DNA of 64,000 bases from Molanna angustata (GCA_963576475.1 OY754984.1:17769215-17833214), one strand, 5' to 3'; counted from the first letter of the stretch, positions 12,401 to 21,539 are shown. Notes: generated from the letters alone by a model not told the origin. Translations and numbers: made by a program.

Positions 12401-15400
12401 CGATTTGTATGAAGAATTACGTGATCTTGAATTTGTAAATGAGACTTAATTTACATCTTTCCGGGAAACATCAAAATTTGACATTCGTGCAAGCGAGAGA
12501 AAACTTTGTGTGTTTTGAACAACATCCTATTGTAAAATAGCAATAATAAATAAATGTGTTTACTTGTAGTCCCATTTATTTTTGCCAAATCCTAAAATTC
12601 GCGGTTCGATAATAATTTGTCCCATAATATGGGACGTTCATGGACAGAAATAAAGATTTCTGTTTCTGACATGTGACAAAACAATGGCGTCGCTATCAAT
12701 TCGCGCGAAAATATCAAACCAACTGATCGCATTTGCTTCGCATCGCGCCGCGCCGCATCGAAACCAACTCGCGGTCGGTAACGTAGGACACTACCATAGT
12801 TACCGACTGTTTGTTATTTTCGCGCCGCGCCGCTTCGCATTCGCTTTGAATCGCCTACGTAGGACATCGCGTACGAGTTCTGATGATAGGACACATGAGA
12901 AAAAATGATTAATCTCTTCAATTTCCAAAAGGCGTCTGCAATCTGTATTAAATGTATTGTTGTATAGGCGAATTGTACGAAAGATAGTATCAGTATACAC
13001 AATCACGTCTTGGGGTAGGCAGAGAGAACCGAACGCCAAATGATGTCTTTCTTAACACACATTCATTTTAGATCGGGTTTTTTTTAAGATCATACATTTA
13101 TTACTCGCTTCTTCAATTCATACAAATAGTTTAACTTGTTTATTAAATATCCTCAAATTATGTACATTTTAAAAAAACGTTTGATGGTTCACTAAATATT
13201 TTCGAAGCCCTTAATTTTACTGAGTGCATGTCACATAAATTTGCAGTATGTATGTTCAAAACAGACAGAATGTTTTTTTGAAAAAAATAACTTTTTTTAG
13301 GAATATTTATCATCAGGGGGGTAGAAATTGTGTTTGCGAGTTGTAAAGTTGTGAATATTATTTTTTTATTAATAACAGATGAACTTTGATATTTCAGGCA
13401 ATTTTTGATTCTTAGAAAGTTGACATCGAAAACACTATCGAGGGTGTCTATATTCAATGTGAGAAACCTCGGCGATTCATTCAACATTGTTGATTTTTTC
13501 AACTTTACTTATTTGGTAAGAAAACAGAATCACCATATTTTAAATATTAATTTACTGTTCATACTTATAATGATATTTAATACAAGCTTATGATACTTGC
13601 ATTTTTGGAATTTTACTTTGACAACATCTTTGTTAAGGTCCTGGATGTTAGACAACTCTATATTAGATCAATAATCATACAACTTCATAAAAACCCAGCA
13701 AAATATATACCACAAAAATATACCCTGACTTTCAATACACGAAATATATAGACATATGCTGCAACCGACACATACACAGACTACTTTTGCTCAGAGACAC
13801 TACACATTCCTAGCACCCAAAATATGTATATAATAGAGTTGTATCTGATATCTTTGACCTAGTCCAGCCGAGTGGACATAATTTTAGAAAGCTGGTTACT
13901 GATTGGTTGATTCGGAGAGGAAGAGAAGAGCCAGAGAGAGAATTGACGTTTGTTCTAAGATGATTTTTCCACTCCGAAAGAGATTATTTTTTTTTACGCC
14001 ATCATACATCCTTATTACACTTACACATGTAAACACACCCACACCCTCATAAATAAACTTGTTTTTTGGTCCACTTGTTTAATTATTTATTGTTCTTTAT
14101 ATATATATATTTTTACTACTTTTTCTTAATGTCATACTTTAATTTTATACTATAAAAAATTATGAAGCAAAAAATGTAGGTCATTATTATTGTTAGTATT
14201 ACCTCAGAACAGGCTTTGCCTAGTGAGGTAATAAATTCCATTGTAATATCTCTTTTTGTTATATTGAAATTATTGTACTATATTGTGGAAATAAATAAAT
14301 AAAAAAAATACATTTTTTTATTGATCTTGCAGAAAAATAAATGTATCAAATAAATGACCTTTCTTTTTTACATTTTCCGATCGTGGAAATCATGATGCGA
14401 ACTTGCGAATTCAGAATTTTACGGAATTTGATAGTTGTGTATATGGTTTTTTTCAATTTACAGGAATAATATTTTTTTCAAATAATTATGTATATCTTTA
14501 CTAATGTTTTTTTTTCAGTTTGCAGAATACAGAGTTTTGGCAGACTATTCACCGAATAACCAGTTTATCATATCATTTGAAAACCTCAAGATATCCCAGT
14601 TGGCAAAACTCAATCCAGTTGTTATGAAGAAATGCGAAATCGTATTGAAGGTTGGTACTAAATAATAATAGAATCATTTGCATTTTTCCTATAAAAATTG
14701 ACTTCTTCTGTGTAATTAAATTAAATCACAAAAAATTGTGGTAAGAGTTATCAACAAAAAGCCTTTTAGGTATTGTTTTGAAGAACTTTTTAAGCAATTT
14801 AAAGTATTGGATGTGAGGCAGCTTTATACCAGATCAATATTAATTATATTTCTAAAAAACAAACCTCCTCAAAAATACTCCATCTTGAATAACACAAGAG
14901 GTAAAATATCGGGTTACTACTTGGTGCCAAAAATGAATACTAAATTTGGGCAAAGATTTTTTGTATTTACTGCACCTCGAATTTATAATAAACTGCCATC
15001 GGACCTTAAAGGGTTAACTCAATTCAAAGCCCGTGGTACCAAGTGGCTACTCGATGTGGGTAGAACCCAAAATGAAAGTAACGTTGCAACAATAATTTCT
15101 TAACTAATTATTTTTTGTTGTCTGTTTATATTGTGTTTATTTTTATTTATTTCACTTTTAAAACTGTATTTTTTAATTTAAAATTATGTAAGTATTCCTA
15201 ATGTTTATTTTTATAGCTTTCTTATTCTTTTGTTTTTTACTGTAATGTAATAATTTCACAAATGTACAGGTGGCTGCTTCAAAACAGATTTATTCTAGTG
15301 AGGCGGCTATCTTATATTAAAATAATGTATATGTTTATATGATCATAAATAAATAATTAAAAAAAATAAAAAAATTAATTATTTAATATTTATTTGTTTA

Positions 15401-18400
15401 TCTATTTTTTAATATTTTTTATTTGTTGTTTCATTTTTTTAATTCATACAGTCATTTTTTATATATTCATTTTTTACTCTCCACACTATGGAATAGGGGA
15501 GAGTCATGATTTCGCAAAATTTAAGCGTATTTTTTTTACATCAATTTCTCAATGGGTATCATGTAGAGAATGCACACTATGAGTTTCGTCGTGATGTGTT
15601 TGTGTGTATGGCGTATACGCTGTACGCCGTACGCCGTACGCCGTAGCATTTATCTTTTTTGTGTCCTCTCTACAGCCCAAACTATAAGTCTGATCGATTT
15701 CATATTAACATCATATGTGTAAAGTGCAAAGACCTAGAGCTGATTAGTTTTCCATAGACAACTTTTGATTTCTTCTCTATGAATTCATCATTTACGTTGT
15801 TTTTTTTTGTGTCCTCTCTGCAGCCCAAACTATAAGTCCGATTGACTTCATATTGATATCACATGTGTTAAGTCCATAAACTTAGAGCTGATTAGTTTTC
15901 CATAGACAACGGTTCATTTTTTCCCAATGTTTCTTTATGATTTCATCTATTAAAACTGAAAAAATGCTCTCACGACCTGGAAATTAGAGATATTTTAATT
16001 TGGTTTCAAATATTTATACAACACCAAGAATCTTCATAAAATTGTATTCAAAGTTGGTCAATGTTAAAAGAAAAATATTCAACGGTTTCAAAAATTATAT
16101 TTTATTTAATGGATATTTGTATGAAACTTATATGTAACAAGAGAATTTTTTTATATTTGGCAATGTTCAGTTCATTGATTTTATATTGATATAAGAATAT
16201 TAATAGCTTGAACTTAGAACTGATTAGCTTTTCATAGATATCATAAAATTTCTTCATATTATATCACGTGTCAACATTGTCAAAATGCTCTAACACTCTT
16301 TGAAACAAAATTTATCTGCTTTTTTTAAAATATTTCATACAACATAAGCAGTCTTCACTATACTGCATTAATAGTTTGTCTATCTTAACATAAAAATATA
16401 CTATCGGAAGAAAATTTATATTCCTGATAGTAACATTTAGTATGAATAAAAATGTAATTAGATAAATTTCTATGTATGGAAAAGTTCAGTAATTTGATTT
16501 CATGTTATAATGTAAAGAGCTTGAACATAGAACTGATTAGCTTTCCATAAATAACAAAAAAATTCTTCATATGATATCACCTGTCAAAATTTGGAAAATG
16601 CTCTGGCGTTCTTTAAAACAAAATTTATCTGCTTTTTTTAAAATATTTCATGCAACATAAGCATTCTTCAGTATACTGCATTAATAGTTTGTCTATCTTA
16701 ACATAAAAATATACTATCGGAAGAAAATTTATATTCCTGATAGTAACATTTAGTATGAATAAAAATGTAATTAGATAAATTTCTATGTATGAAAACGTTC
16801 AGTAATTTGATTTCATGTTATAATGTAAAGAGCTTGAACTTAGAACTGATTAGCTTTCCATAAATAACAAAAAATTTCTTCATATGATATCACGTGTCAA
16901 AATTTTGAAAATGCTCTCGCGTTCTTTAAAACAAAATTTATCTGCTTTTTTTATAATATTTCATACAACATAAGCATTCTTCACTATACGGCATTAATAG
17001 TTTGTCTATCTTAACATAAAAATATACTATCGGAAGAAAATTTATATTCCTGATAGTAACATTTAGTATGAATAAAAATGTAATTAGATAAATTTCTATG
17101 TATGGAAAAGTTCAGTAATTTGATTTCATGTTATAATGTAAAGAGCTTGAACATAGAACTGATTAGCTTTCCATAAATAACAAAAAATTTCTTCATATGA
17201 TATCACGTGTCAAAATTTTGAAAATGCTTTCGCGTCCTTTAAAACAAAATTTATCTGCTTTTATTAAAATATTTCATACAACATAAGCATTCTACACCAT
17301 ACTGCAATAATAGTTTGTCTATCTTAACATAAAAATATACTATCGATAGAAAATTTATTTTCCTGGTAGTAAAATTTAGTATGATAAAAAATGTATATAA
17401 TAAGATAAATTTCTTTTGTATGGAAAATTTCAGTAATTTGATTTCATGTTATAATGTAAAGAGCTTGAACATCGAACTGATTAGCTTTCCATAAATAACA
17501 AAAATTTCTTCATATGATATCACGTGTCAAAATTGTCAAAATGCTCTAACGTCCTTTAAAACAAAATTTATCTGCTTTTATTAAAATATTTCATACAACA
17601 TTAGAATTCTTCACCATACTGCATTAATAGTTTGTCTATCTTAACATGAAAATATACTATCGTTAGAAAATTTATATTCCTGGTAGTAAAATTTAGAATG
17701 AATAAAATATTTCATTGTCAATATTTGTGGTGTGGAGAGTTTAGTGTTGGCCACAACCCACTCGTTTATTCATTTTTTGGACTTAATATAGTTAACGGCT
17801 TAGTAGTCGTTTACTAATAAAATAATATTAATGTAAAAACGATTAAATAAAGAAATTCCAATAATTTAAATAGTTTTTAAATAGGACGAAATAAATATAA
17901 AAAAAAATATAGGAAACAAAAACCACAGCACAAAGATACTATCAAATAGATTATATTCACTCCAAACACATAAAATCAAATGATAGCCCTATTCATTGTT
18001 TTTTTTATTTGTTTTCAAGAAAGCCTATGGAATTCCGGTCGTGGCCATCCACATCATAAACGCACCGCCGTTTGTTGACAAATTTTTTTTTATCCTGAAA
18101 CAAGCGTTGAAGCCAAAGTTGGTCGAGAGAATCAAAGTCCACAACAACTATGATAGCCTCTATGAACATGTCGATCGAGAAATCTTACCCAAAGACTATG
18201 GTGGCGATGAGAAATGCATCGATGAACTTTTGGGTAAGTTTTAAACTTTATTGTTAACCTTCGTGCCTCAGTTGGTTAGATTATGTGACTCTATTAAACA
18301 CATTATAACCAATTAATAATATTCTAATTATATCATACGAATGCTAACCAATTACTAATTCTATTATAAACATGCAAACAAATTACCTACCTATGTATAT

Positions 18401-21269
18401 TCTGATTATATTTTATACCAGGAAACTAATTCTCATATTCTAACCCTGTCATACACATGTTAACCAATTATTAATATTCTTATTATATCATAAACATACA
18501 AACCAATTACTAATATTGTAAATCTATCATACCATGCTTACCAATAACTAATGTTCCAATTCTATCATACACATGGTTACCAATCACTAATATTCTACTT
18601 CGATACACATGCTAACCAATTACTATTACCTGGACTACTGCAATGGTATCTACGCAAACCTCCCAAAGCTGGAGCTAAACAAACTTCAATCCGTCTTCAA
18701 CGCTGCTGCTAAGCTAATCATCGGAGCCGCGAAATTCTCACACATATCCCACCATCTAAAAGTGCCAGAGAGAATCAAGTACAAATTATGTTTTTTGACT
18801 TTCAAAGCAATCCATGGCATGGCTCCCACGTATCTATCAGACTTCTGCATCCCTCTGTGGCAGAAATACCTACATCAAACATGGTATTTTTGTCACAAGA
18901 AAATTAATCAGTCAAAACAATCACCAAAGGGTAATGACTTAAAGGTGTTACTTTCACTTTTGGTATACAACAATAATTAATTATTCATACTGATATACCC
19001 CTAAAGGCTGTTTTACAGACGACAGTTCAATGAACCCTAAGTACCCAAATAATGAGTATATAAACAAAACAACAGGGGGTACACCATCTCTTTACCTGTC
19101 AAACTTCCTAGCGAAATCATCGACCTGCTAAAGTTTTATACGCGAGTGAAAATTGTCATTATTCTTATTTATAAAAACTGTGATAGTGCTAAATACAAAT
19201 CTGTAAGTTAACATTTTAAATTGTTATTTCTCATCTCTACTCTGACTTTACCCTGTCTTAAATACTTTAAACTTGATTGTGACTTGTTGGAACCTTTTAT
19301 AATACTTAATAGAGTTCGCACTCTATTTAAGCGAACAGTTTCTGTTCTGGTGACCTCTCTTCCAGCAAGTCACAACAAGAAGTTCATTCTGCATTAATTT
19401 CCCTTCTGGAGTCTCAAAATATACCCAATTGGTAATAGGCACACACTGGCCTTTAGTTGGCCACATCGCCTTACCTCTCACCGTACACTAGCGACAACAA
19501 ACACTTCGGTCAGCCACCACATCCATGATTGGCAAGTTAACTGAAATAAATAGAGTCAACACTACATCCTTCGGTGATCGTGCTTTTGCTGTGGCTGGAC
19601 CAGCCTCGTGGAATAAACTACCACCTGAACTGAGGCAAATCGACAACATAGCACTATTCTGGAAACACCTAAAAACTCACTTCTTCCGCGAGTCTTACAA
19701 AAACCTGTATTATATTCAAAGCGCTCTTGAGGTGAGGTTATCACAAAAACGGCGCTATAAAAATTATCCTTATTTATTTATTTATTACTAATATTCCACT
19801 TCTATCATTTTTGTTCATTTGTACATACATGTATATAATCGACAAAAGATATTCGTACACATGCTAACCAATTACTAATATTCTAATTCTATCATTTTTA
19901 TTCATTTATACATACATAAATATTATTATTTTTTTCATAGTATTATTATACATAAAACAGCGTAAGTAACATAACAAGAATTATAACAACAAAATATATT
20001 AGTACATTAACAAAGTAGGTACAGTTTTTCATGTAAATTTGTCCAAGTTGTACGCTGTATAAAAAATATTGACACGTTGGACGCCCAACTAGGTGAACCT
20101 GTTTTAGGACGTCCGATAGGAAAAGTTATTATAGTAGCAATAACCAATACAACACAACACACACATACAATGAATTGACAAAAGATATTCGTTCCTGCAA
20201 TACCCCACTAGGTGAAAAACCTGTGCCGTACACATGCTAACTAATTACTCAAATTCTAATTTAAAAATGCACATGTTAACTATGTAAATACTAACCGTTT
20301 TACTTATAAACGTAAACTATCTATAGTACCTGGTAATAGAGCGTGATTAACGTAAAAGTTTACTTATGTATAAACCGTGACTATCTTTATTACGCCTTAA
20401 TTTCATATTCGTCAAGTTAAGACAGGTCGAGAGGTTGTTTAACGCTTGACTAACGCGTCATAACAAATATTTCAAAATGGTGGATCTTTCACATATGTTC
20501 CGATGCATATTTGAGATTGACAGAAAAATTTAATACTTATAACGATTTTCCTAATTATTCTTCATCGCAATCGTATTTAATTTGACTCAACACGGCACAA
20601 AGCGGTTTTTGTTTTCATTTTTCGATGTCAGCTATCCAAAAATAACATGCAATTTTCTATTTTTTGACATCTGTGAAGCCAATGTGACCATATGAAAAAA
20701 ATAAATGAAGGTGTTCGTAAACAATTTAGTGAACTAGTAAGTCATATCTTAGTATACGTTTATTAGTAAGATTTTTTAATACCGATCTTAACTATTTTAG
20801 TCGTGCATATCTAGTTGCGCGTTAAGAAAGCTATAAACGAAATCTAATAAGAAAGACCGTGATATTTTAATTCTCTTATACACATACGACCGCAAATCTC
20901 AAATCAAATTTAAATAGGTACGTTCATACCAACAAGCAAACATATGCGGTCTTACTTACAATTTCCAATTTGTGTTTTAGCCGATACTTACCCAGTTTTG
21001 TATGGCCAAAACTGACTTAGCATTGGATTAAACCCGTATTTTAAATATTAAGTAGGGCCCATGAAGTTTTTTCATCTACTTATGAAATTAATTTGTATTT
21101 TATTTTCTTTACAGTGGACTGGCAAACAGAATTTTCTGACAAATTCTGGATAAAGAAAATAGAAGAATCTGATAGATTAAAAACTGACGAATCAAGAAGA
21201 CTTGGAACTACAATGGATGATGACTTCAGTAATATGACAGGATCATTTAGGAAACTGGATGTAGACTGA
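301..21269 (+). CDS. CRAL-TRIO lipid-transfer protein, gene A (5' partial, exons 2-6)
   Basis: Spliced gene with coding exons 301-460, 13398-13515, 14519-14650, 18020-18233 and 21115-21269, giving 259 visible residues to the stop TGA. The CRAL-TRIO N-terminal helical domain is exon 2 (WLIGMFLANKCS, RTVMPE). The Sec14-like ligand domain covers exons 3-5 and has the family hallmarks KISQLAKLNP, IHIINAPPFVDKFFFILK and LPKDYGG. Members bind hydrophobic molecules such as tocopherol or retinoids and move them between membranes; the ligand here cannot be told. No signal peptide is visible in the part present. Exon 2 starts in phase 1, so exon 1 (54 residues in gene B) should lie upstream of the window. 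Introns are 12,937, 1,003, 3,369 and 2,881 bp and full of transposons. All exons are open with consensus GT-AG sites, so the gene looks functional. Confidence 0.9.
571..697. repeat. foldback MITE (CCTCCTAGACAA-type ends)
   Basis: The arms around CAAGAAAA...CTCAATGTATG and CATACATTGAG...TTTTCTTG form an imperfect inverted repeat with a short centre (CTGTCACTTG). Outer ends are CCCCCTAAGAAAC on the left and TTGTCTAGGAGGG on the right, the same type as the element at 2753-2918. No coding capacity. Confidence 0.65.
753..870 (+). repeat. degenerate end of the 3497-4137 repeat family
   Basis: The segment with ATCTCAGTAGAGACGAAGTT and GGGCTTATAACATGTTATCGG is a diverged version of the terminal sequence at 3510-3600 (ATCTCAATAGAGACGAAAT, GGGCTTACGACCTGTCATCGG). 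Confidence 0.5.
1032..1262 (-). repeat. tRNA-derived SINE, family S2
   Basis: Read on the minus strand it begins GCTCAGTTGGTTGGGTAT (A-box-like), has GGTTCGATTCCCGGTGG (B box) and ends in TATTTATTT-type tails. The central words CTGACTGCTGATCCAA and GTCTCCAGAATGT recur in the copies at 8102-8331, 26736-26850, 53182-53312 and 53549-53947. The A and B boxes are an internal Pol III promoter typical of SINEs. Confidence 0.8.
1433..1544. repeat. near-perfect foldback, about 52-bp arms
   Basis: The left arm runs from TATTAGCAAAAAT to GTCGATAAC and is followed, after a 7-base loop near 1485-1491, by its reverse complement to ATTTTTGCTAATA. Arms include GTTACACACTTAACTCCG and its complement; only the T/A-run lengths differ. 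It is flanked by similar CATTTAATAAA words on both sides. Confidence 0.85.
1559..2231 (-). repeat. interspersed repeat with ACTCCTCACTA ends, copy 1
   Basis: Starts with AGTGGGTTGTGGCCAACGCT followed by AACTCCTCACTA and ends with TAGTGAGGAGTAAAAA, so the ends are inverted. The interior has a CA/AGCACA-rich stretch near 1960-2010. It aligns along its length with 35781-36337 and shares termini with 7728-9604, 15472-17768 and 52397-52699. Class unknown. Confidence 0.7.
2753..2918. repeat. foldback MITE, about 75-bp arms
   Basis: Left arm CTAAGCGTTATCTTGCTAAG through TGTATGGAATTGGT, short GTGACGTCACGTGAC centre, then the complementary arm with ACCAATTCCATACA and CTTAGCGAGATAACGCTTAG. Outer ends CCTCCCTAGACAA / TTGTCTAAGGGGGAGG. 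Same end type as 571-697. No ORF. Confidence 0.85.
3370..3495 (+). pseudogene. CR1/Jockey-type RT C-terminal remnant
   Basis: A reading frame gives LRKICKECPDIKSPKTRLTY and GLEIYNCLPPNIKE, matching the last 50 residues of CR1-like polyproteins (TR...GL.IYN.LP..IK). It is interrupted immediately by the TIR element that starts at 3497. Confidence 0.6.
3497..4137. repeat. TIR element with about 95-bp terminal inverted repeats
   Basis: Left end AACAGATTTTTAATTATCTC ... GACCTGTCATCG is repeated inverted on the right as CGATGACAGGTCG ... GAGATAATTAAAAATCTGTT (ends near 4064), with CGGGAAATCAAGGCACCTAC in both. To the right it continues into a shared extension (CCCGACAG, TTTGCGCATATGCAATAAT) to about 4137. 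Related pieces: 753-870, 22333-22665, 37765-38236, 40085-40250. No transposase ORF. Confidence 0.8.
4428..5250 (+). pseudogene. CR1/Jockey-type LINE fragment: endonuclease plus 3' end
   Basis: The 130-aa ORF (4428-4820) is the N-terminal part of an APE-type endonuclease: VVIMSECWI, SGLVVYVKEG, LAIYRSPS and LIIGDLNM in family order. Homology continues in another frame to about 4975. The whole RT domain is missing: the sequence jumps to a LINE-type 3' end with the hairpin at 5032-5066 (CTGCCT...AGGCAG), then an A-rich tail ending in AAATTATTATTATT. It is an internally deleted copy, in the same TAA/ATT repeat into which the Dong-like element at 5253 is inserted. Confidence 0.7.
5253..6905 (-). 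mobile_element. R4/Dong-like non-LTR retrotransposon, 5'-truncated, frameshifted
   Basis: On the minus strand three frames, joined by frameshifts near 6450 and 6040, give in order: RT motif GIFQGDSLSALWF and catalytic YIDDLKLYG (about 6720-6860), a thumb-like region with LPREEGGRGLIDI, a zinc motif CRKC...H....C of spacing CX2CX8HX4C (about 5890-5950), and a restriction-like endonuclease with RPDITLID and YLIEISIP (about 5620-5690). CCHC followed by a PD-(D/E)XK-type endonuclease defines the R2/R4 side of the non-LTR tree. The 3' end (left) abuts (ATT)n, the target type known for Dong. Inactive: frameshifts and no 5' part. Confidence 0.8.
6967..7033 (-). mobile_element. 67-bp 5'-truncated second copy of the Dong-like 3' end
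   Basis: Bases 6967-7033 repeat the 3' end at 5253-5320 almost exactly (GATTGATCTCGGTTATGATC ... CAAGTTGTGAGGCTAT) and are bounded on both sides by ATT repeats. That is the expected outcome of a strongly truncated insertion into a TAA/ATT microsatellite. Confidence 0.8.
7034..7727. other. AT-rich intron stretch
   Basis: Begins with the ATT microsatellite (to about 7060). The rest is AT-rich with no convincing ORF, RT motif or inverted repeat. Confidence 0.5.
8102..8331 (-). repeat. tRNA-derived SINE, family S2 (well preserved)
   Basis: Minus-strand order: GGTTCAGTTGGTTAGGTATC (A box region), CTGACTGCTGATCCAAGGGT, GGGTTCGATTCCCGGTGGAG (B box), GTCTCCAGAATGTGGCAACT, then GTTAGTTTCCCGAGAAGCT and an AAATAAATAAATG tail. 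The best copy for defining the family consensus. Confidence 0.85.
8434..9126. repeat. TTAA-flanked 0.69-kb foldback element, copy 1
   Basis: TTAA at 8434-8437 and 9123-9126 bracket 685 bp. The ends are inverted: GGGGGGGACTGCTGCCAACG left, complement of GAGGGTGACTGCTCCCAACG right. Most of the two halves are complementary, with a centre near CATTCAGCGCCATTGCG. TTAA target duplication is typical of piggyBac-like transposition, but no transposase is present. Copies 2 and 3 are at 34585 and 36786. Confidence 0.85.
9885..10145 (-). pseudogene. RTE-b 3' remnant, strongly degraded
   Basis: Plus-strand words CATCGCCTCATCAACATTCAT, TGTTCGTCTGTTGTTCG and CAGGCGTTC...CCAAACCATCTC follow the order of the RTE-b copy at 23875-24592. 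Numerous indels; no ORF. Confidence 0.65.
10401..10690. other. GC-richer unclassified segment
   Basis: Stands out by base composition (GCTAGCTGACGAGCGAATAT, GATCGTCCGAGCGAGATGGC). Two short minus-strand ORFs (85 and 91 codons) overlap in different frames and have no recognised motif. Probably part of an unidentified repeat. Confidence 0.35.
10757..10990 (-). pseudogene. RTE-type RT C-terminal remnant with (ATG)n tail
   Basis: Minus strand ends ...RFLEAARSHQGL followed by a stop and (ATGATG)n, paralleling the full element at 48208-51595 (ends ...EEAKAHSGL, same tail). Upstream LRWLNCVVADC matches the LRWMDGVQEDL block. Confidence 0.7.
12156..12874. mobile_element. PIF/Harbinger-like non-autonomous element, copy 1
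   Basis: Terminal inverted repeats begin CGCTACGTCCTACGTAGGCG and continue with ATTCAAAGCGAA; the right end is the complement (CGCCTACGTAGGACATCGCG). Flanks TAA (12156-12158) and TAC (12872-12874) fit a 3-bp TWA-type duplication, clearer in copy 2. Between the TIRs lie GCGATGCG-rich subterminal stretches and a 70-aa ORF (12237-12449) with YVRQRSETNIVYLERHIYGG, here ended by a stop earlier than in copy 2. Confidence 0.75.
13003..13075 (-). repeat. RTE-b 3' terminal fragment
   Basis: Plus-strand GGGGTAGGCAGAGAGAACCG, AACGCC and ACACATTCAT are the minus-strand end of the RTE-b family (coding ...RSVLSAYP). Only the last 70 bp remain. Confidence 0.65.
13398..13515 (+). CDS. gene A exon 3
   Basis: Acceptor GATATTTCAG and donor GTAAGA bracket 118 bp, the same length as gene B exon 3. 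One base completes a Val codon; 39 codons follow, including LSRVSIFNVRNLGDSFNIVD. This is the first strand-helix part of the Sec14-like fold. It diverges more from gene B than exons 4-5 do; position, length and phase are what secure the call. Confidence 0.85.
13398..13593 (+). promoter_or_regulatory. exon 3 splice context
   Basis: The exon 3 acceptor lies only about 110 bp upstream of the LINE fragment that begins near 13623, so the short intron 3 of gene A is largely LINE-derived. The 3' splice site is preceded by T-rich sequence (TTTGATATTTCAG); the donor is TTG|GTAAGA. Confidence 0.4.
13623..14312 (+). pseudogene. CR1/Jockey-type LINE 3' fragment
   Basis: A frame gives VLDVRQLYIRS and QLHKNPAKYIPQKYTL, then GRVD...ILESWLLIG in shifted frames; this is the RT C-terminal region. 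The 3' end carries the hairpin TTACCTCA...TGAGGTAA (14199-14231) and an AAATAAATAAATAAAA tail. The same family begins again at 14738. Confidence 0.65.
14519..14650 (+). CDS. gene A exon 4
   Basis: Acceptor TTTTTTTTCAG and donor GTTGGT (a weaker donor) bracket 132 bp in phase 0. It encodes AEYRVLADYS and LKISQLAKLNPVVMKKCE, matching the family block normally written as H-x-x-K-x-NP-x-x-x-KK. By hand about 26 of 44 residues are identical to gene B exon 4. Confidence 0.92.
14738..15365 (+). pseudogene. CR1/Jockey-type LINE 3' fragment
   Basis: The 121-aa ORF contains VLDVRQLYTRS, GQRFFVFTAPRIYNKLPSDL and an FKARGTKWLL-like end, the standard C-terminus of CR1-like RT proteins. The 3' end has the hairpin at 15273-15307 (GCTGCTTCA paired with TGAGGCGGC) and an AAATAAATAATTAAA tail. 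It sits 87 bp after exon 4 of gene A. Confidence 0.75.
15472..17768 (+). repeat. ACTCTCCAC-family repeat, long copy with internal array
   Basis: Left end TTTTTACTCTCCACACTATG, right end GTGGAGAGTTTAGTGTTGGC then CACAACCCACTCGTTTA. Near 15610-15645 it has repeated GTACGCC units. The 5' third matches 7728-8100. The rest is a tandem array (separate entry). No ORF of note. Confidence 0.7.
16180..17720 (+). repeat. 313-318-bp tandem array, about five units
   Basis: The anchor word CATGTTATAATGTAAAGAGC occurs at 16501, 16814, 17127 and 17445, with a diverged earlier unit near 16180. Units share GAACTGATTAGCTTTCCATA, GATATCACGTGTCAAAATT and AACATAAAAATATACTATCG. Older, more diverged monomers lie at 15690-16180. 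Confidence 0.85.
18020..18233 (+). CDS. gene A exon 5 (core of CRAL-TRIO domain)
   Basis: Acceptor GTTTTCAAG (AAG rather than CAG) and donor GTAAGT bracket 214 bp: 71 codons plus one base. It contains IHIINAPPFVDKFFFILK, KPKLVERIKVH and ILPKDYGG, the most diagnostic CRAL-TRIO blocks (iNxP, K-rich strand, LPxxYGG). About 41 of 71 residues match gene B exon 5. Confidence 0.95.
18297..18628 (+). repeat. about 39-bp degenerate tandem array, left part
   Basis: Variable repeats of CATGCTAACCAATTACTAAT followed by ATTCTAATTCTATCATACA. The array is split by a LINE fragment and resumes at 19785. Confidence 0.75.
18629..19784 (+). pseudogene. CR1/L2-like RT C-terminal fragment inserted in the array
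   Basis: Two ORF pieces: LDYCNGIYANLPKLELNKLQ, FNAAAKLIIGAAKFSHIS and IKYKLCFLTFKAIHGMAPTY (18629-18850); then TTSFGDRAFAVAGPASWNKL and LKTHFF (19525-19700). This is the canonical C-terminal order of CR1/L2 RTs. An unrelated stretch (about 18866-19470) and a frameshift separate the pieces. Ends with TTATTTATTTATTTA. Confidence 0.75.
18866..19470. other. unidentified insertion inside the CR1/L2-like fragment
   Basis: Breaks the RT reading after CIPL. It contains ACTTAATAGAGTTCGCACTC, then AAGCGAACAG and TTCTGGTGACCTCTCTTCC. TGGTGACC resembles the start of a BEL-type primer-binding region, so part of a BEL/Pao LTR element is possible, but no second LTR or gag/pol was seen. Confidence 0.3.
19785..19925 (+). 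repeat. about 39-bp degenerate tandem array, right part
   Basis: TTACTAATATTCCACTTCTA then ATCATTTTT, and ACACATGCTAACCAATTACT, continue the array of 18297-18628. TTACTA at both edges of the LINE fragment is a possible short target duplication. Confidence 0.65.
20287..20835. repeat. 0.55-kb interspersed repeat, copy 1
   Basis: Matches 47343-47890 from TAACCGTTTTACTTATAAACG to ATCTAGTTGCGCGTT. Terminal words are inverted (ACTTATAAACGTAAAC near the left, TATACGTTTATTAGTAAGA near 20751). Middle words: AAGACAGGTCGAG, TTTCACATATG, CATTTTTCGATGTCAG. Non-coding. Confidence 0.75.
21115..21269 (+). CDS. gene A exon 6 (C-terminus)
   Basis: Acceptor TTCTTTACAG; the first two bases complete Val (G+TG). 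It encodes an acidic/basic tail ending MTGSFRKLDVD and stop TGA at 21267-21269. The tail matches gene B (NGSFRKLCVD). No AATAAA was seen in the 200 bp after the stop. Confidence 0.93.
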
Positions 21270-21539
21270 CTTTGATAAAAAAAATACCTGCTGATGAAAT
21301 GTGTATTTTTTTCCTATTATGTTTACAGAAAACAAACACATTATTCTCATAAGTAATGTAATACAAGTTAAATCAAACAAGCAATGACCGGAATCGGTAT
21401 TAAAACAATCAGAGGTGTTTGATAGACCGTAATATATAATTTTTTTATCAAAGTCGCCGAATATACTAAATTTTTATTTTTACTTTTTCACTTAGAGATG
21501 TTATTTCATAATAATTTTCAAATATTTTTTATAATATTT

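Noticed and set aside
16180..17720. Centromeric satellite
   Set aside because: Only about five units, confined within one interspersed repeat in an intron; no evidence for a large array.
18866..19470. Solo LTR of a BEL element
   Set aside because: TGGTGACC is suggestive, but I found no second LTR, no clear terminal TG...CA with a target duplication, and no gag/pol; kept only as an unidentified insertion.
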